Of a DNA stretch of 64,000 nt, positions 45,674 to 60,551 are shown in pieces. The first letter of the stretch is position 1. Each line of letters starts with the position of its first letter. Position numbers and translations under genes: made by a program. Origin of the DNA: Proales similis (taxonomy: Eukaryota > Rotifera > Eurotatoria > Ploima > Proalidae). The notes beneath the pieces were generated by a model. It did no database searches and was not told where the DNA came from. It worked only from the letters and a program-made list of their open reading frames with translations. The stretch is from positions 558,001-622,000 of the forward strand of contig JAGVRJ010000003.1 in the NCBI GenBank assembly GCA_019059635.1. The letters run 5' to 3'.

Positions 45674-45855
45674 CCGATCAGCTCACTTGAGATGGTTTGT
45701 ATTCAAGCCACTCAAACAGCTGTTGTTGCAAATGAGCTTCAAATCAAATCGCCTGTTTGCGTCTCTATGTGCGTGGCTGGTTGTGTAAGCCTAAAAAAGA
45801 GAGAACGAGCAAGATGAATTGAATTTAAACTGTTTAGACAAACGCAAAGAAAAGA

Positions 45856-46486
45856 ATGCAAACTTCTCAGAAATTCATGTGGGTCTGCGAGCTGAGCAAA
45901 GATCAGCCGAGCAAGATCTGGAAGGCGAGCGACATCATGGAGTTTGAGGACGAGGACGACACTGATTTCATGATCAACACCCTCGTTCTCAAGACTGCCC
46001 TTCTCGGTCCTAAGGCGGTCGAGGGCGAGCGAAACATTGTCGCAGTCAAGACCAAAGGCTACCAGGAGAAGGAGTTCGAGCAGCCGATTTTCTCGCTCAC
46101 TCTGGGCCGAAACGACATGGTCAGCGGACTTGACTTGACCTTGGCCAGCGATCACAATCAGGACGTCGAGTTCCGACTCATGGAAGGCACCGGCCCTGTT
46201 TACATCACCTGCAACCATGTTGTTGAGATGCCACCGCCTGATGAGCAGCACACCATCATGACCACGTCGGAGGGCGACTTGGACCAAGAGTGCGATCTCG
46301 AAGAGGCGACCGAAAACGGTCACGACGACAAAATCAAGGCCAAAAAGGAGGCGATCAAGAACGGCAAGATGAACGGCACTGCCGACGACGGCATGGAGTG
46401 TGGAGAAAAGTAAGAATTTTATTCAAAAAATGTCACTTGACTCTAATTGCTTCAACCATAGGCCTTCAAAGCGTCGAAGGAATTAA
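45856..46486 (+). CDS. NPM/NLP: nucleoplasmin-family histone chaperone
   Basis: Two exons (45856-46409, 46462-46486) give 192 residues. The beta-barrel core starts KFMWVCELSKDQPSKIW and continues through LVLKTALLGPKAVEGERN, FSLTLGRNDMVSGLDL and VYITCNHVVEMP. An acidic tract (EGDLDQECDLEEATE) and a basic tail follow. The second exon supplies only PSKRRRN, a nuclear localisation-type end, so missing it would truncate the signal. Nucleoplasmins are pentameric nuclear chaperones for histones H2A-H2B, abundant in eggs. A TATA-driven promoter fits high expression. Confidence 0.96.
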
Positions 46487-46790
46487 AGAGGCCTGAGAAC
46501 TTCCTTTCAATCTTCTTTTCTTTGCCACTCTTTTTCCTCTGCTGCTGCTGCTGCTCACTCCATACAACGCATCCATCCAAGCAGCTCACATACTAAAGAC
46601 TCTGACTCAGCCTTCAAATTTCAATAATTTTTTTATCCAAAAGCCTGTGCGCTTTATAATTTCTACACTCGAATAATCAAACGAATTTCAAGCGATTTTG
46701 TTTCATCGTCTCAATGCATTAAATGTAAAAAAAAAAGTATGAATTTGAATCTGCATGCTTCTGAGCAGCAGAATAATTAGATCAGAGCCA

Positions 46791-46796
46791 AATAAA
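46791..46796 (+). terminator. polyadenylation signal AATAAA
   Basis: Canonical signal about 305 bases after the nucleoplasmin stop; the 3' UTR includes a (CTG)5 run near 46540. Confidence 0.55.
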
Positions 46797-46897
46797 TTCT
46801 TAAAACAAAGCAAACTCATCTCTTTTAGCTCTTGTTTATTTCTATCGGAAAATAAGACGCAGAAGAAGCGAGAATGCGAGTCATGCAGTCAATCCGT

Positions 46898-48211
46898 TTA
46901 GGCTTTAAGAGTTTGTTCCAGTTCGCCGTTCGACTTGAGCTCCTTGACAATGTCCAAACCTCCGATCAATTCACCTATAGACCAAGTAGAATGAGTCAGG
47001 AGAGTTGAGCTCTGAGGGCCGAAATTACCGTCAACGTAGAGCTGTGGATACGTTGGCCAGTTGGAGTACTCTTTAAGGCCTTGGCGAACTTGTTCGTCGG
47101 ATAATATGTCAAACGTGTCGTATTCGCATCTGTTTACAACAGGGCCTTAGCCAATCGGATATCGGAGACACAAGCAAAATGTTCAAACCCAGTCTCAGAA
47201 AGCAGTTCAATTATTTGCCGGCTAAAACCACACTTGGGCTGCTTTCGGTCGCCCTTCATGAACAGCATCACTCTTGACTGGTTGATGAGCTTCTTCAGCC
47301 TTTCGTCAAGATTCTCTTCTTTGGGCAGCTGATCCTTGAACTCGCCGTTCTCGATCAGTTCCTTGACAATGTCGAGTCCACCTATCAACTCCCTTCGTTC
47401 ACTCGGGCTTGAGCTCGATTGTGATTTATGCTTGGCAAACGAGTTCTCACCCTTTGGCATAGAGCTGCGGATAGGTTGGCCAGTTGGAATACTTCTTGAG
47501 TCCTTCGCGAACCGCGTTGTCAGAGAGGATATCAAAAAAGCTAAAGACCACGTTCTGTTCTCTAAGCAGCTCGATCATCTTTCGGCTGAATCCTTTGCGT
47601 TTACAAATGGCATTGAAGAGCAGCCGTATATGTCTAACGAGAAAGAAGTTACCACATCGAGGCTCACTGGGCGTTCCTTTCATGAACAAAATGACGGGCG
47701 CCGAGTTGAGGAGGGAGCGAATTCGCTCATTAAGATCCTTCAGATGGATTAGCTCCGACTGATTCAATGCCTCGTTAAGCATCCGCTCACCTGCTCGGAG
47801 TTGGCAGCTGCAGTGGTGGTCGGCGCCTGCGTCAGCTGATTGATTTTACTTCTCAACTCAGCCGGATCGGCGCCACTCATCTGATGCACGGGTCGAGCAT
47901 TGCGAACAAACACAAACGTGGGCACCGCCTCGACGCCGAACTTGAGCGAAAGCTCCTCATGTTCTTCGGCGTCTATCTCGATTATTCGCAGGCCGCTCGC
48001 TTGAGTTTTGCCGAGCTCGGCCAGCACGTTGCCCATGAGCTTTCCTTCGTCTGACCATTGTGCAGTGAAGAAAAGCACAGACAAATCGCTTTGATCGATC
48101 CAGTTACTAAAAACACGGGTCTATTTTGGAGTCAGATTTGCACTACCTCTTGAAATTCTGCAAGAGACCGTCGAGTTCACCGGTTTGTTCGAGACGAGTG
48201 TAGTTGGCCAT
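46898..48211 (-). CDS. GLRX3: glutaredoxin-3 (monothiol, Trx-Grx-Grx)
   Basis: Several short exons encode an N-terminal thioredoxin-like domain (start MANYTRLEQ, then [17 protein letters not shown] and [20 protein letters not shown]) and two monothiol glutaredoxin domains. Each glutaredoxin has the CGFS active site: [13 protein letters not shown] joined across an intron to FSRKMIELL, and [22 protein letters not shown]. Both are followed by [11 protein letters not shown]-type and [12 protein letters not shown] segments. GLRX3 binds [2Fe-2S] clusters as dimers and serves cytosolic iron-sulfur trafficking. The thioredoxin domain has no cysteine at the usual active site (WSDEG), so it is probably only structural. 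The C-terminal exon ends GELEQTLKA. Confidence 0.94.
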
Positions 48212-48355
48212 TGCTAATTGAAATCGTTTGGAGAAAGTTTTGATTAAGAACAGAAAGCGAACCGATGCGAAGCGGCCCATGACACGAAGGAAGCATAACT
48301 CAAGAGAAATTTCGCAAACGAATTTTGTTTTCGGCTAGAAAAGAACGAAAATGCT

Positions 48356-49671
48356 TCAAAAGTCGATTTTAGGATTCGAGCTGGCACAGGACAGCGATGT
48401 CTGAGTTCGGCCTTTGTGCTCGTCAGCGCTGCTTATGTCGGGCGGTAAATGCAACTGCTCGACCACAAGCCGCTTGCGTTTCAAATAGAACGCCAAGTCG
48501 AGAGTGGGCGGCGAAGAGCAAGAATTCAATGAATTGATTCGGGGCAGCTTGAGAATGCGAAAGAGGCCCTCGTACTGCGTGTTGGTGAGCTTTGAAACGG
48601 CCGTGCTCGAGTCGTCGAGGAAGATCGAGTGATCGCTGAGATGAGTGAATCGTTCAATAAGCTCCTGATTGCGAGCGATCTCGTTCGGCACCGTGATTAG
48701 ACAAACTGCCAGCGAATGTCTCATCACATGTCGCAGTTTGAGCAAGCAGCGGCTGAGATGAACAGAATGGGCTTCATTCAAAGTGCATTGGTCGTTCCAT
48801 AGGAGACCTCCGGCTGTCTGAATGACTTAATTGACGTTTAGAGTGGCGCTTGATTGCCCCATCCTGGGCTCTTCTTACCGATTCGAAGCACGTTCTTGTA
48901 CTCTTTTGTTTTGGTCACGTTCAAGTTGTGCGCTTCAATAGTCTCCTGAATGCGAGCGACCAGCTGCTCGTAGCTGAATGTCTCATTCAAACTCTCGATC
49001 GCTTGTTTCACGCGCGCCTCGTCCATGAACTTGTTGCTCACGTAATAGTTGGGCTGCAGCAGTCTTGTGCTTGCTGTGGTGCTCTCGCTGACTTGACTTT
49101 GCTGTCCATACCTCCAAGCAATGCGAAGTTCATCCTCTCCTTTGCCTGCTGTTTCGACTGTCGACGTTTCATCGCTTTTGATGCCCATCGATGGAATTCG
49201 CTAAGTCACAGACACACACACATTCATTCTAGATGCTTTAATTATGATTCGAAAAATAGAAGATTACTCACCTGAGCAAGTTGCTCGACTGATTCGAATG
49301 GATCCACAACCAAGACTCGATGGGCGTATGTGATGCCTTCGGCAATAAAGCATCGCGTCACAAGGTCAGAATAGAAATTCTTTCTATCCTGGCCGAGAAG
49401 ACACACTCCGCCGATTGGCAAGCCGCCGCCTAGTCAGTTTAGCGTTTGGCTCAGAGGAAGCAGGCGAACTGGCAGTGAGTGCAGAGATCTCACCGAGAAA
49501 GGAGTCGATCGAGGGCACACCAAGCGGCGTCAGAAGAAGACTTGTTTGCAGGCATGTGCGAGTGCCAGGTATGTCAAGTAAAGGAGCAGCGTTTTGCTGG
49601 CCCTTGCGAACGAAATAAGCCGATTTGGTGCTCATCTGCTTGGCGCAGCGATGCTTACAACTGAATCGCAT
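48356..49671 (-). CDS. ELP4: Elongator complex protein 4
   Basis: Exons on the minus strand encode the family blocks in order. PGTRTCLQTSLLLTPLGVPS leads into SFLG, joined by an intron to GGGLPIGGVCLLGQD. Then come FIAEGITYAHRVLVVDP, ELRIAWRYGQQ, KNVLRIG, LRHVMRHSLAVCLITVP, FRILKLPRINSLNS and the terminal DLAFYLKRKRLVVEQLHLPP through PKIDF. ELP4 is a RecA-fold subunit of the ELP456 ring of Elongator, which modifies wobble uridines of tRNAs. The start may be at 49671 (MRFSCKH) or 49635 (MSTKSAY). The protein is somewhat divergent in the loops but all conserved strands are present. Confidence 0.9.
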
Positions 49672-49930
49672 GTGGCTCCTGCGCACGGTTCGGATTAATC
49701 ACAATCTGAACGACAAGATGGAACTAAAACGGAGATTGCTTTTTTCAAAACTTTGCTCTTTTTGTTTATTGATTTGAAACGAAAAAAAAAGAATTTTCTT
49801 CCATGCGTCGTGTACGCCCTCATTTTATACAATCGAGCCGAGCGCGCGTTTGAGGCTGGGTGTGAGGCATTGCAAATAAATAAATTGCGTGTTTAATGGT
49901 CGATTGAGCAATGCTCACTGCAGCTGATAT

Positions 49931-51574
<1,644 letters not shown>

Positions 51575-52195
51575 GCTATCGCTCGGTTAAGCTGGGTGCG
51601 TGTTGAATGGGAAAACTCTGCGATAGGCCACTTGAAACAATGCCTCTGCTTGTTGGTCACCAGCTTGTTCTGTTAATCAAACTATGCGCCGTTCGAGGGA
51701 GGGAGACCCGACGGCAAATAAAAAATTACCGGGTACATGCATAGGAGGGAATGGGCCGAGCCGGTCACATCTTATTTGACACGCCAGATCGACAATGACC
51801 GGCCGTTAGTCTTCAAGGGGCCGCCTGGTTGCCCTTTGGCTGGTCATTTTAAATCAGAATCGGCTGACTGATATATTTGGCTTGAGCTTAAATGGTCTGT
51901 TTTCGATTGAACCGATAACAGACGAAGCTAAATTGAGATTCGACGCTCAACGATCCGATCAGTTTTTCAATCGTACTGACACCAATTTGAACGAGCCGGT
52001 GATCGTATACTCTGCATGCGTGTTTCAATCGTGCAACGAACAGTGTTTTGCGGGCTCGAGCACATTTCGCAAAGCCTCTGCTGACTTGCAGTACTCATGT
52101 GAGTGCCGCTAGTCCAGCTGCACCCCGGCGCGCTTCAAATTTATAATTAGCTTTTGTTGAAATTTTTGTTCACTGCCTGCTCAGATAGAATCGAG
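51575..52195. promoter_or_regulatory. divergent upstream region of WDR5 (-) and RPL26 (+)
   Basis: No gene is called. A 5' UTR intron for RPL26 is likely: donor GTGAGT at about 52100 and acceptor CTCAG just before the start at 52196. A 76-codon open frame at 51882-52112 has no ATG and no recognisable domain. Confidence 0.4.
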
Positions 52196-52703
52196 ATGAA
52201 GTTCAACACGCTGGTTTCGAGCTCTCGACGAAAGAACAGGAGGAGGCACTTTGCCGCGCCGTCGCACATCAGACGAAAGCTGATGAGCGCACCGCTTAGC
52301 AAGGAGTTGCGCAAGAAGTACGGCGTGCGAAGCATTCCGATCCGAAAGGACGACGAGGTCATGATCACTCGCGGCCACTTCAAGGGACAACAGACCGGCA
52401 AGGTGATCGAGTGCTACCGTCGCAAGTTCATCATCCACATCGAGCGCATCCAGCGCGAGAAGGCCAACGGTGCGACCGTACCAGTCGGAATCCACCCGTC
52501 CAACGTGAGTCCAACGTTTTCTTCCGTTCGCCTCACAAAGCGCACTCACACGCCCTACGCTTGAACAGGTGGTCATCACCAAGTTGAAGCTCGATAAGGA
52601 CCGTAAAGCTCTTCTTGAGCGCAAGGCCCGCGGCAAACAGCAGGCCGACCTCAAGGGCAAGCACACCGAGGAGAGCGTGCAGCAGAAGATGGACACCCAA
52701 TAG
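52196..52703 (+). CDS. RPL26: 60S ribosomal protein L26 (uL24)
   Basis: Two exons (52196-52504, 52569-52703) give 147 residues of normal length. The sequence follows the family throughout: [57 protein letters not shown] and [20 protein letters not shown]. It is a KOW-domain protein of the large ribosomal subunit near the exit tunnel. AATAAA follows at 52746. Confidence 0.99.
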
Positions 52704-52745
52704 ACGCCCTCGTCTATCCATTTATGGAGCCGCTGAAAATAATTT

Positions 52746-52751
52746 AATAAA
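52746..52751 (+). terminator. polyadenylation signal AATAAA
   Basis: Canonical signal 43 bases after the RPL26 stop codon; the short 3' UTR is normal for ribosomal protein genes. Confidence 0.7.
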
Positions 52752-52929
52752 AATCGAGACAAAAAAAAACCAACCGCCCAGAAAATCTTCGCTTAGTTAA
52801 ACAGTGGCTGCGCTCTTCCACTTTAGTCTTCTTTTATTGGGTTGTTCTCTTTCATACGAATTTAAACAGCAGCGACTTGACCATTACTTATTTATACACA
52901 CAGAGCCTAGTTGGACAAGGTTAGATAGC

Positions 52930-54427
<1,498 letters not shown>

Positions 54428-55753
54428 ATGAATACGAACGATCGGAGAGAGGAAATCGCGTTCACGACCATTTATATTTTGGTGGTCGTAGATCGCGCAT
54501 GCTTGTAATCAAATTTGCCGATAAAGTGTCGGTTCTGAGCAGCTCAAACTTCTAATCAGCCCGTTGCCTTTTCCTTTAGTTCGTTCGCGTTTAGCAAAAT
54601 TAGCTCGCACAGTCAACGAGAAGTTCCCGAGCACTTTGTGCAGCACTCGGTACCGTCAACGCAAGGAGTAGTTGTCGTCAACAGTCAGCAATCGCAGCAG
54701 TCGCAGCTTCCCAAGTTTCAGAGCGAAGACAGCGACATCGCCCCATACAAACAGTTCAAGGCTAATAACCTCGAGCTGTTGAATCGAACCATCAAAAGCA
54801 AAAAGGCAGAGAGCTTAAAGCAGTTGAATAAAAAGCGAAAGCTTAACAAGTCGGCAAATTCCTCATCTTCTCAGCTATCGTCGCTTAGTTCATCGTCAGA
54901 GAACACAACCAGCACAACCGATTCTGAATCCGAGTCAGACACAGAGAAAGTAAAAGAAGCAATGAGCAGCTCAGAGGAAGTGTCGTGGATTTCGTGGTTC
55001 TGCGGCCTGCGCGGCAACGAATTTTTCTGCGAGGTCGACGAAGACTACATTCAGGACAAGTTCAACTTGACCGGATTGAACGAGCAAGTGCCGCACTATC
55101 GACAGGCGCTGGACATGATTCTTGATCTTGAACCGGACGAAGAACTAGACGATAATCCGAATCAGAGCGACCTCATTGAACAGGCGGCCGAGATGCTCTA
55201 CGGCCTTATTCACGCTCGCTACATCCTTACAAACAGCGGCATCGGTCTCATGGCAAGTGCTCCTCTGATTCGTCTGTTACATTTTAAAATTGTCTTTAAC
55301 TTTTGCCAATAGCTCGAAAAGTACCAGAACGGAGACTTTGGCTTTTGCCCGCGCGTCTACTGTGAGAATCAGCCCGTCCTGCCTATCGGCCTGTCGGACA
55401 TTCCTGGCGAAGCAATGGTCAAGCTCTACTGTCCTAAGTGTATGGACGTCTACACGCCCAAGTCGTCGAAGCACCACCACACGGACGGTGCCTACTTTGG
55501 CACTGGCTTCCCCCACATGCTTTTTATGGTTCATCCTGAGTACCGACCTAAACGGGCCGCGAATCAGTTTGTCGCTCGGTAAGTTAACATCAAGCCTGCT
55601 GTAACCGCTCACCGATTTATTCACTTCTTCTTCAGCATTTATGGTTTTAAAATTCACCCACAAGCGTATGCCATTCAGCAACAAGCGGCTGCAAACAGAG
55701 CGCCCGTCACTGCCAGAGCCCGACCGACCAGCAAATCGCCAATGTTCACATGA
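54428..55753 (+). CDS. CSNK2B: casein kinase 2 regulatory beta subunit, with N-terminal extension
   Basis: From ATG 54962 the protein is canonical CK2 beta: [60 protein letters not shown], zinc-finger cysteines in CPRVYC and CPKC, and [19 protein letters not shown]. It dimerises and holds two CK2 alpha subunits. Exons are (54428-54504), 54580-55252, 55313-55579 and from 55636. The intron at 55253-55312 is GC-AG. The frame stays open for about 127 codons upstream of the usual start, to a good acceptor at 54579. That stretch is Gln/Ser-rich, with a basic NKKRKLNK and an acidic Ser tract, and has coding-like codon use but no ATG. A small exon starting at ATG 54428 joins in phase. Core certain; extension plausible. 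Confidence 0.9.
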
Positions 55754-56383
55754 GCTGCTTAATTACAACAAAAAAAAAAGAAATGCCCAAAAGTTCGTCG
55801 ATAGAGTGACATCCAATCGAGTGCTGTTTTGGTCGTTTTCGCTCATTTATTTCCTTGTCTGTCCCCAACCCCTCTCTCTCTCTCGACTTGTCTCTATGTT
55901 CGCATTCTCTTTTTTCGCCAGATGGAAGCAAGCATTTCTGCGCTCTTTCGGCATCAACCAATAAAACTCTTCTAGACATGTGTGTGTTGTTTTCGTGCTT
56001 TCTTTTTCTGCTTTGTCGAGCAAACACAGATTCGATCAGCTCTTTTTCAAGTGCCAGAACTGCGAGGCGATAAACGCGCCCAACATCTGCTCTATGCTAA
56101 AAGTAAATAAAGAAACGCTTAAACCTCAAAAGTTTATTATTAAACATTCAAAAGAGTAATCAAATTCAGTTATTAATTGTCTATGCTCATGGTTCTAATC
56201 TTAAAGTGTTAAATTACTCGGCTCAAGGCCGTCGTCTTAATTTTCGGTAGAAAAAGTGAATTTTGGATTAAAGTTAAAAAAGAAAGGATGGTTTAAACTC
56301 TTAGGGTTCGTGCGGTAGGCTCGTTGAAGGAGCTTAGTTTATAAAGAGATTTTTGTTAAGAAATATGAATGGTCCGGTCATTT
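55754..56383. other. 3' region between CK2 beta (+) and the cotransporter (-)
   Basis: The CK2 beta 3' UTR includes a CT tract near 55870 and AATAAA at 55960-55965, with another AATAAA near 56107. No further gene is seen. Confidence 0.45.
55960..55965 (+). terminator. polyadenylation signal AATAAA
   Basis: Canonical signal 207 bases after the CK2 beta stop codon. Confidence 0.5.
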
Positions 56384-59300
56384 TTAAGAATAATAAGTAA
56401 GAACTGATGTTTGATTGCCTCTAAGAAGAACCATAGGCGGCATTTGAAAGGTGAGCAGGTCGAGAAATGACATGTAGAGTGCAAAGTGGTCTGTGTTGCG
56501 GTTTGGCACACTCATGGTTCTAAAATCATGGTCAAGAGGTGAAAAGCGAGCAGAGGAGAATGGCATTGGGTAAAAAAAAAGATTACATGAAGACAAGTGA
56601 CGAGTCCTGAGAGTATTTGGCGAGAAGCTCTCTCAGACGCAGATTATAGTTGATCTATACATTTGAACAAGAAAACAATCAGCGTACGGTTGAACCAAAT
56701 GCCAGATGCTTGGGCGTACCTTGTCTCGATTTTGTCTGTAAACTTCGTCTGATATCTTCCAGGGGAACTCGCTCTCCTGTTCATCATCTTTAAGCCGCCA
56801 TGTTTGAAGAAGCTTCTCATAAATCAGCAAACTGCGAAAATGATGGTCAAGTAAAGGCATGGAGCAGGCGGTGGTCAGGACAAAGTACCTGGTCTCTTGT
56901 GGACTTCGTTCGTTTATTGAAATCACATTCAACTCGTGAAAGTCTATTCTGAACTTGGACAGAAGGTTTGCCATGCTTTCAATGCTTGTTGATAAACTTG
57001 ACTGCTTGATTAGTAAAAGAAGCCATCTTACTTTCGCTGCTCTTCGTCAAGGTCAATGTCAGCTCCTTTGGTCTGAATGAAGATTCGCAGCTTGCATTTA
57101 ACCCAGTACTTGCGTCTGGTCAGCAAATAAGGCAGGAGAATTGTCAGACCTTGGCGGTGAGTGTGAGTATGGAATTTAGGCATTTAACCACTGGGCATCT
57201 ATCTTCAAACCTCCGTCATCGTACAGCCACCAGACGTCGACGAATCCGTCTTTTTCCGCCTTGTGAAACATGTTCACTCCTTGTAAGGCGCCAAGGTTGA
57301 TCTTGGAATTCTTGAGGCGAATGAGCTCCGTGCTTTTGAAGAAATTTCCATTCGCGTCCAAATTTTCCAAATCCAGCTTGATTTGCGATTGCACGGGCGC
57401 TTGTCCAGAGTTTTTGCGGTTTGTCGGAAATGCTCGGTTTTGATGCTTGATTATCTCTTCAATGTTCTGCTTCTTGATGGTCGCTGTTCGATTGTCGTTC
57501 AACTTTATGTCGTTTATGTTCACTTCAGGAATTTCAGAATCGTCGTCTGATTGACTCTCGTCTCCATCTAAGCAGGTGATTTGCATTTGCATCTTTTTCA
57601 ATTTTCAATCAATTTTCTATTCACCTTGGCCCAGCAGACCCGAGTAATCGAGACCTCCTTCCAGTCTTAATATGCAAACACCGTATTCCAGTTGAAACGC
57701 GTCGCTTTTTAGTTATTCTTAGCCCTTGAACACGTCGCTCTACTGAATTTTCCGAGCCTTACTTGATGATTTCGTAGTATTCCAATACGGTTGCCGGACT
57801 TTCGTTCAGCCAGTTACTTTTGAATCCGAGCGCAACTACGTTCGGCTTCAATTTGCCCAGGCCCGAGCACTTTGAACACGAGATTTGATAAAAAAAAAAA
57901 AGAAAAATCGGCTCAGCATCTGGATTCAGCACCGACCTGCATGAGGGCAGTCGCTCCTGCCCGAAGTGATGAAGCATTCACGTCCACATAGAAAGCTTTG
58001 ATGTTGCGCTTTCTCAGCCACTCGTAGCATTCTTCTTTGGAGTTCGGATTGAGGCAGTCGTCCTTCATACGAGTTGCTAATTGTCTTTAATCTTGATGCT
58101 TTCTCGCCGCTTACCTTGACCACGTTTCCGATTATTGTCAAACTCCTGTTTTTGGAGATGGCTGCGAAAAAGTCGCACAGAGCCGGACGCTGATTTGGGG
58201 CTCCGGACAATACCAGGAAGTTGGGTCTGAAGTTCTTGACGTGCTCTTGAGTGTCAAGAAGCTTGAGAGTGTACTCAAGTGATCGCCGGTAGATTTGAGC
58301 GTCCTTTGAAGAGCCCCAGTTTACGTCTAAAAATTTGAAAAGTCTTTTATCCACTGTTCCGCAATGTTTGCAATCAGCTGAGTTCGCTTACCTGGCTTGG
58401 TCTGCTTCACGTACATGTAAAGGGCCATGATGGCGATGATGGTCAATAGAGCCGCCCACCATTTGACCAGAAACATGACGCCGATACAAACCAGGGCGCC
58501 GAAGAGGCTCACCCATTTGTTGTAATACTTGAAGCCGGGTCGCCAGCCTGGTGCCTTGGCGATAGACGCATCGAAGCAAGAAAAGTTGATGAGCGCGTAG
58601 CTCATCAAGAAGAAGTTGGAAATGATTGGAGCGATCGCGTTCAGGTCGCCAAGCATGATAAAGAGACAGGCGAGGATAAACGCCAGAATGTAAGCCCGTC
58701 TTGACAAATGTTCACGATTAGTTCTGGCAGGTCGTTCTGCTCGACTGATCTGGTCAAGTTACCTAGGCTCTCCGCTCTTTGGACTGGCTTTGGCGAAAAA
58801 GTCGATTTTCGGAAAAAGCTTATCGAGACAAACTGCCTTTTGATCGGATACTCAAGACTTGCAGCAGCAGCTAAATGAACGGTCACGCAATTTACCTGGA
58901 AAACCTTTGGGGCACTGACCAGACTTGCCAGCGCCGAGGAGAGCGAGGCGGCGAAAATGCCCGCAGTGATTATGGGCCCATAAACGGAGGCGATCTCCAT
59001 CATGTGATAATCGTGCAAAAGACCCGCAGTGCAGGTCTGATTTGAACAGTCGAGCAACGTTCCGTTTATCAAGTCAGTCAGGCTACCTTTAATATTATTA
59101 ATATTAGATGAACCATTTTGGGTATAAGCCGGTCGCCAACCTGTTGCTTCTCGATACATAGTGGCACCGCAGAACCACGTGACGGCCAGGTAAACCACGG
59201 ATGTGATGGCGATCGAAAGAAGAGTACCTTTTGGAATGGCCGTCTTGGGGTCCTTCAAATTGCCGGAAATATTTGCGCCAGCCAGGATTCCTGATCGGAA

Positions 59301-60551
59301 TAAGGAAAAGAAACTTAAAGGCAGTTCAGAGAGCAAGCAGTCCAGTAAATTACCAGTGACTGCTGGAAAGAAGATGCCCAGCAGATGGGCAAAGTCCTCG
59401 CCGTCTCGAAAGTCCGGACCAAGATTGGAGACGAGAATGCTTACTAATCAAAAAAGCCATCGAACGAGCTATTTAAAAGGGTGAATGCAGTTGATTGCAG
59501 ATTGAAGAAATTACAGCTGAAGCCGGCGAACCCTTTTGCTTCGCGCTCCTCTACTTTGAACGGAATCAATGAGCCGATGAAAAAGTTCAAGAAGGCGAGC
59601 ACAAGAACGACGAGAAGAACGAGTTGAACCTGTTTAAGTTCAAGCTTTTAGACAAAGCGGTGGATGGTGAAGTAAGCGCATCGGACTTGCCTTTGCTTCC
59701 CAACTCATGCCCACCATTGTGATACCGAGCAACAAAACAACAGTGACGATGCCGATTATTCGAACGTCGTTGATCGAAGCGTCGATAATTGACCAGCCCG
59801 AGTTCTCATCGCAAACTAGATTAATTGCGGCATCATTCAATTTAGAGCAAAAATTTACCTGATAGAGTGCGACAACAGTCTCGGCGAAACCAATCACATG
59901 CAGAGCAATACCGATCGCATTAGCCACAGAGAAAACGATTCCGATCGCTCCACCAAACTCAGGTCCAAGCGAGCGCGATATGAGATAGTAAGTGCCGCCG
60001 CCTTTCACTTCTCCATTGGTGCAAATGGCGCTCATCGATAAGGTGGTGATGATGGTGACCAAAGTGGCCAACAGAATGATGAGTGAGGCCAGGCCGATTC
60101 CGGCCTGACCGACAATCCAGGACATTCGCACAAATATGAGCACACCGAATATGTTAAGGATACATCTGATCAATACTCCTTGAACCCAATTGAATTTGAT
60201 CACTTTCAGGCCGTTTGCTGCTGTTGTCTCTTGCTTTTCAACTTCGTCGTCCGATTGCGGATCGTTCTCGGCTACTTTAGAGTAGTTCTGCAGTTCGACA
60301 AGGGTCGGCCTTGACTTGGCAACTCCTGTAATTGAGAGTAGATTTCGGTAGTGGCTCGGATCTGGCAATTCGTCGATCGCTTCCATCGCTTCTTCCTGTT
60401 GTTGTATTGTCTGGTCGTTCTCAATACTCGCCAGCTTGCTGACGCTGAATTTCGCCGGCCTCTCTTTTCGCTCATCCTCACTCGTCTCAGAGGTGCGATC
60501 ACTATTGGTGCCAGAAGGCTGATTATTGCCGCTATCGGTTGAGTCAACCAT
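56384..60551 (-). CDS. SLC12A: cation-chloride cotransporter, NKCC/NCC branch (SLC12A1-3 type)
   Basis: About a dozen exons on the minus strand. The N-terminus is cytoplasmic with KFSV, matching the [RK]Fx[VI] docking motif for SPAK/OSR1 kinases. The membrane core follows the family: [97 protein letters not shown] and [13 protein letters not shown]. The cytoplasmic C-terminal domain includes [53 protein letters not shown] and the end [18 protein letters not shown]. These proteins move Na+ and Cl-, with or without K+, into cells. The third helix reads [11 protein letters not shown]: a His stands where K+-coordinating NKCC proteins have Tyr, as in NCC. Family certain; ion selectivity inferred. 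Confidence 0.95.

Noticed and set aside
46898-47752. Repeated similar sequence suggesting a local DNA duplication
   Set aside because: It is the ancient duplication of the two glutaredoxin domains within GLRX3, common to the family.
51882-52112. 76-codon frame upstream of RPL26
   Set aside because: No ATG and no recognisable domain; more likely promoter or 5' UTR sequence.
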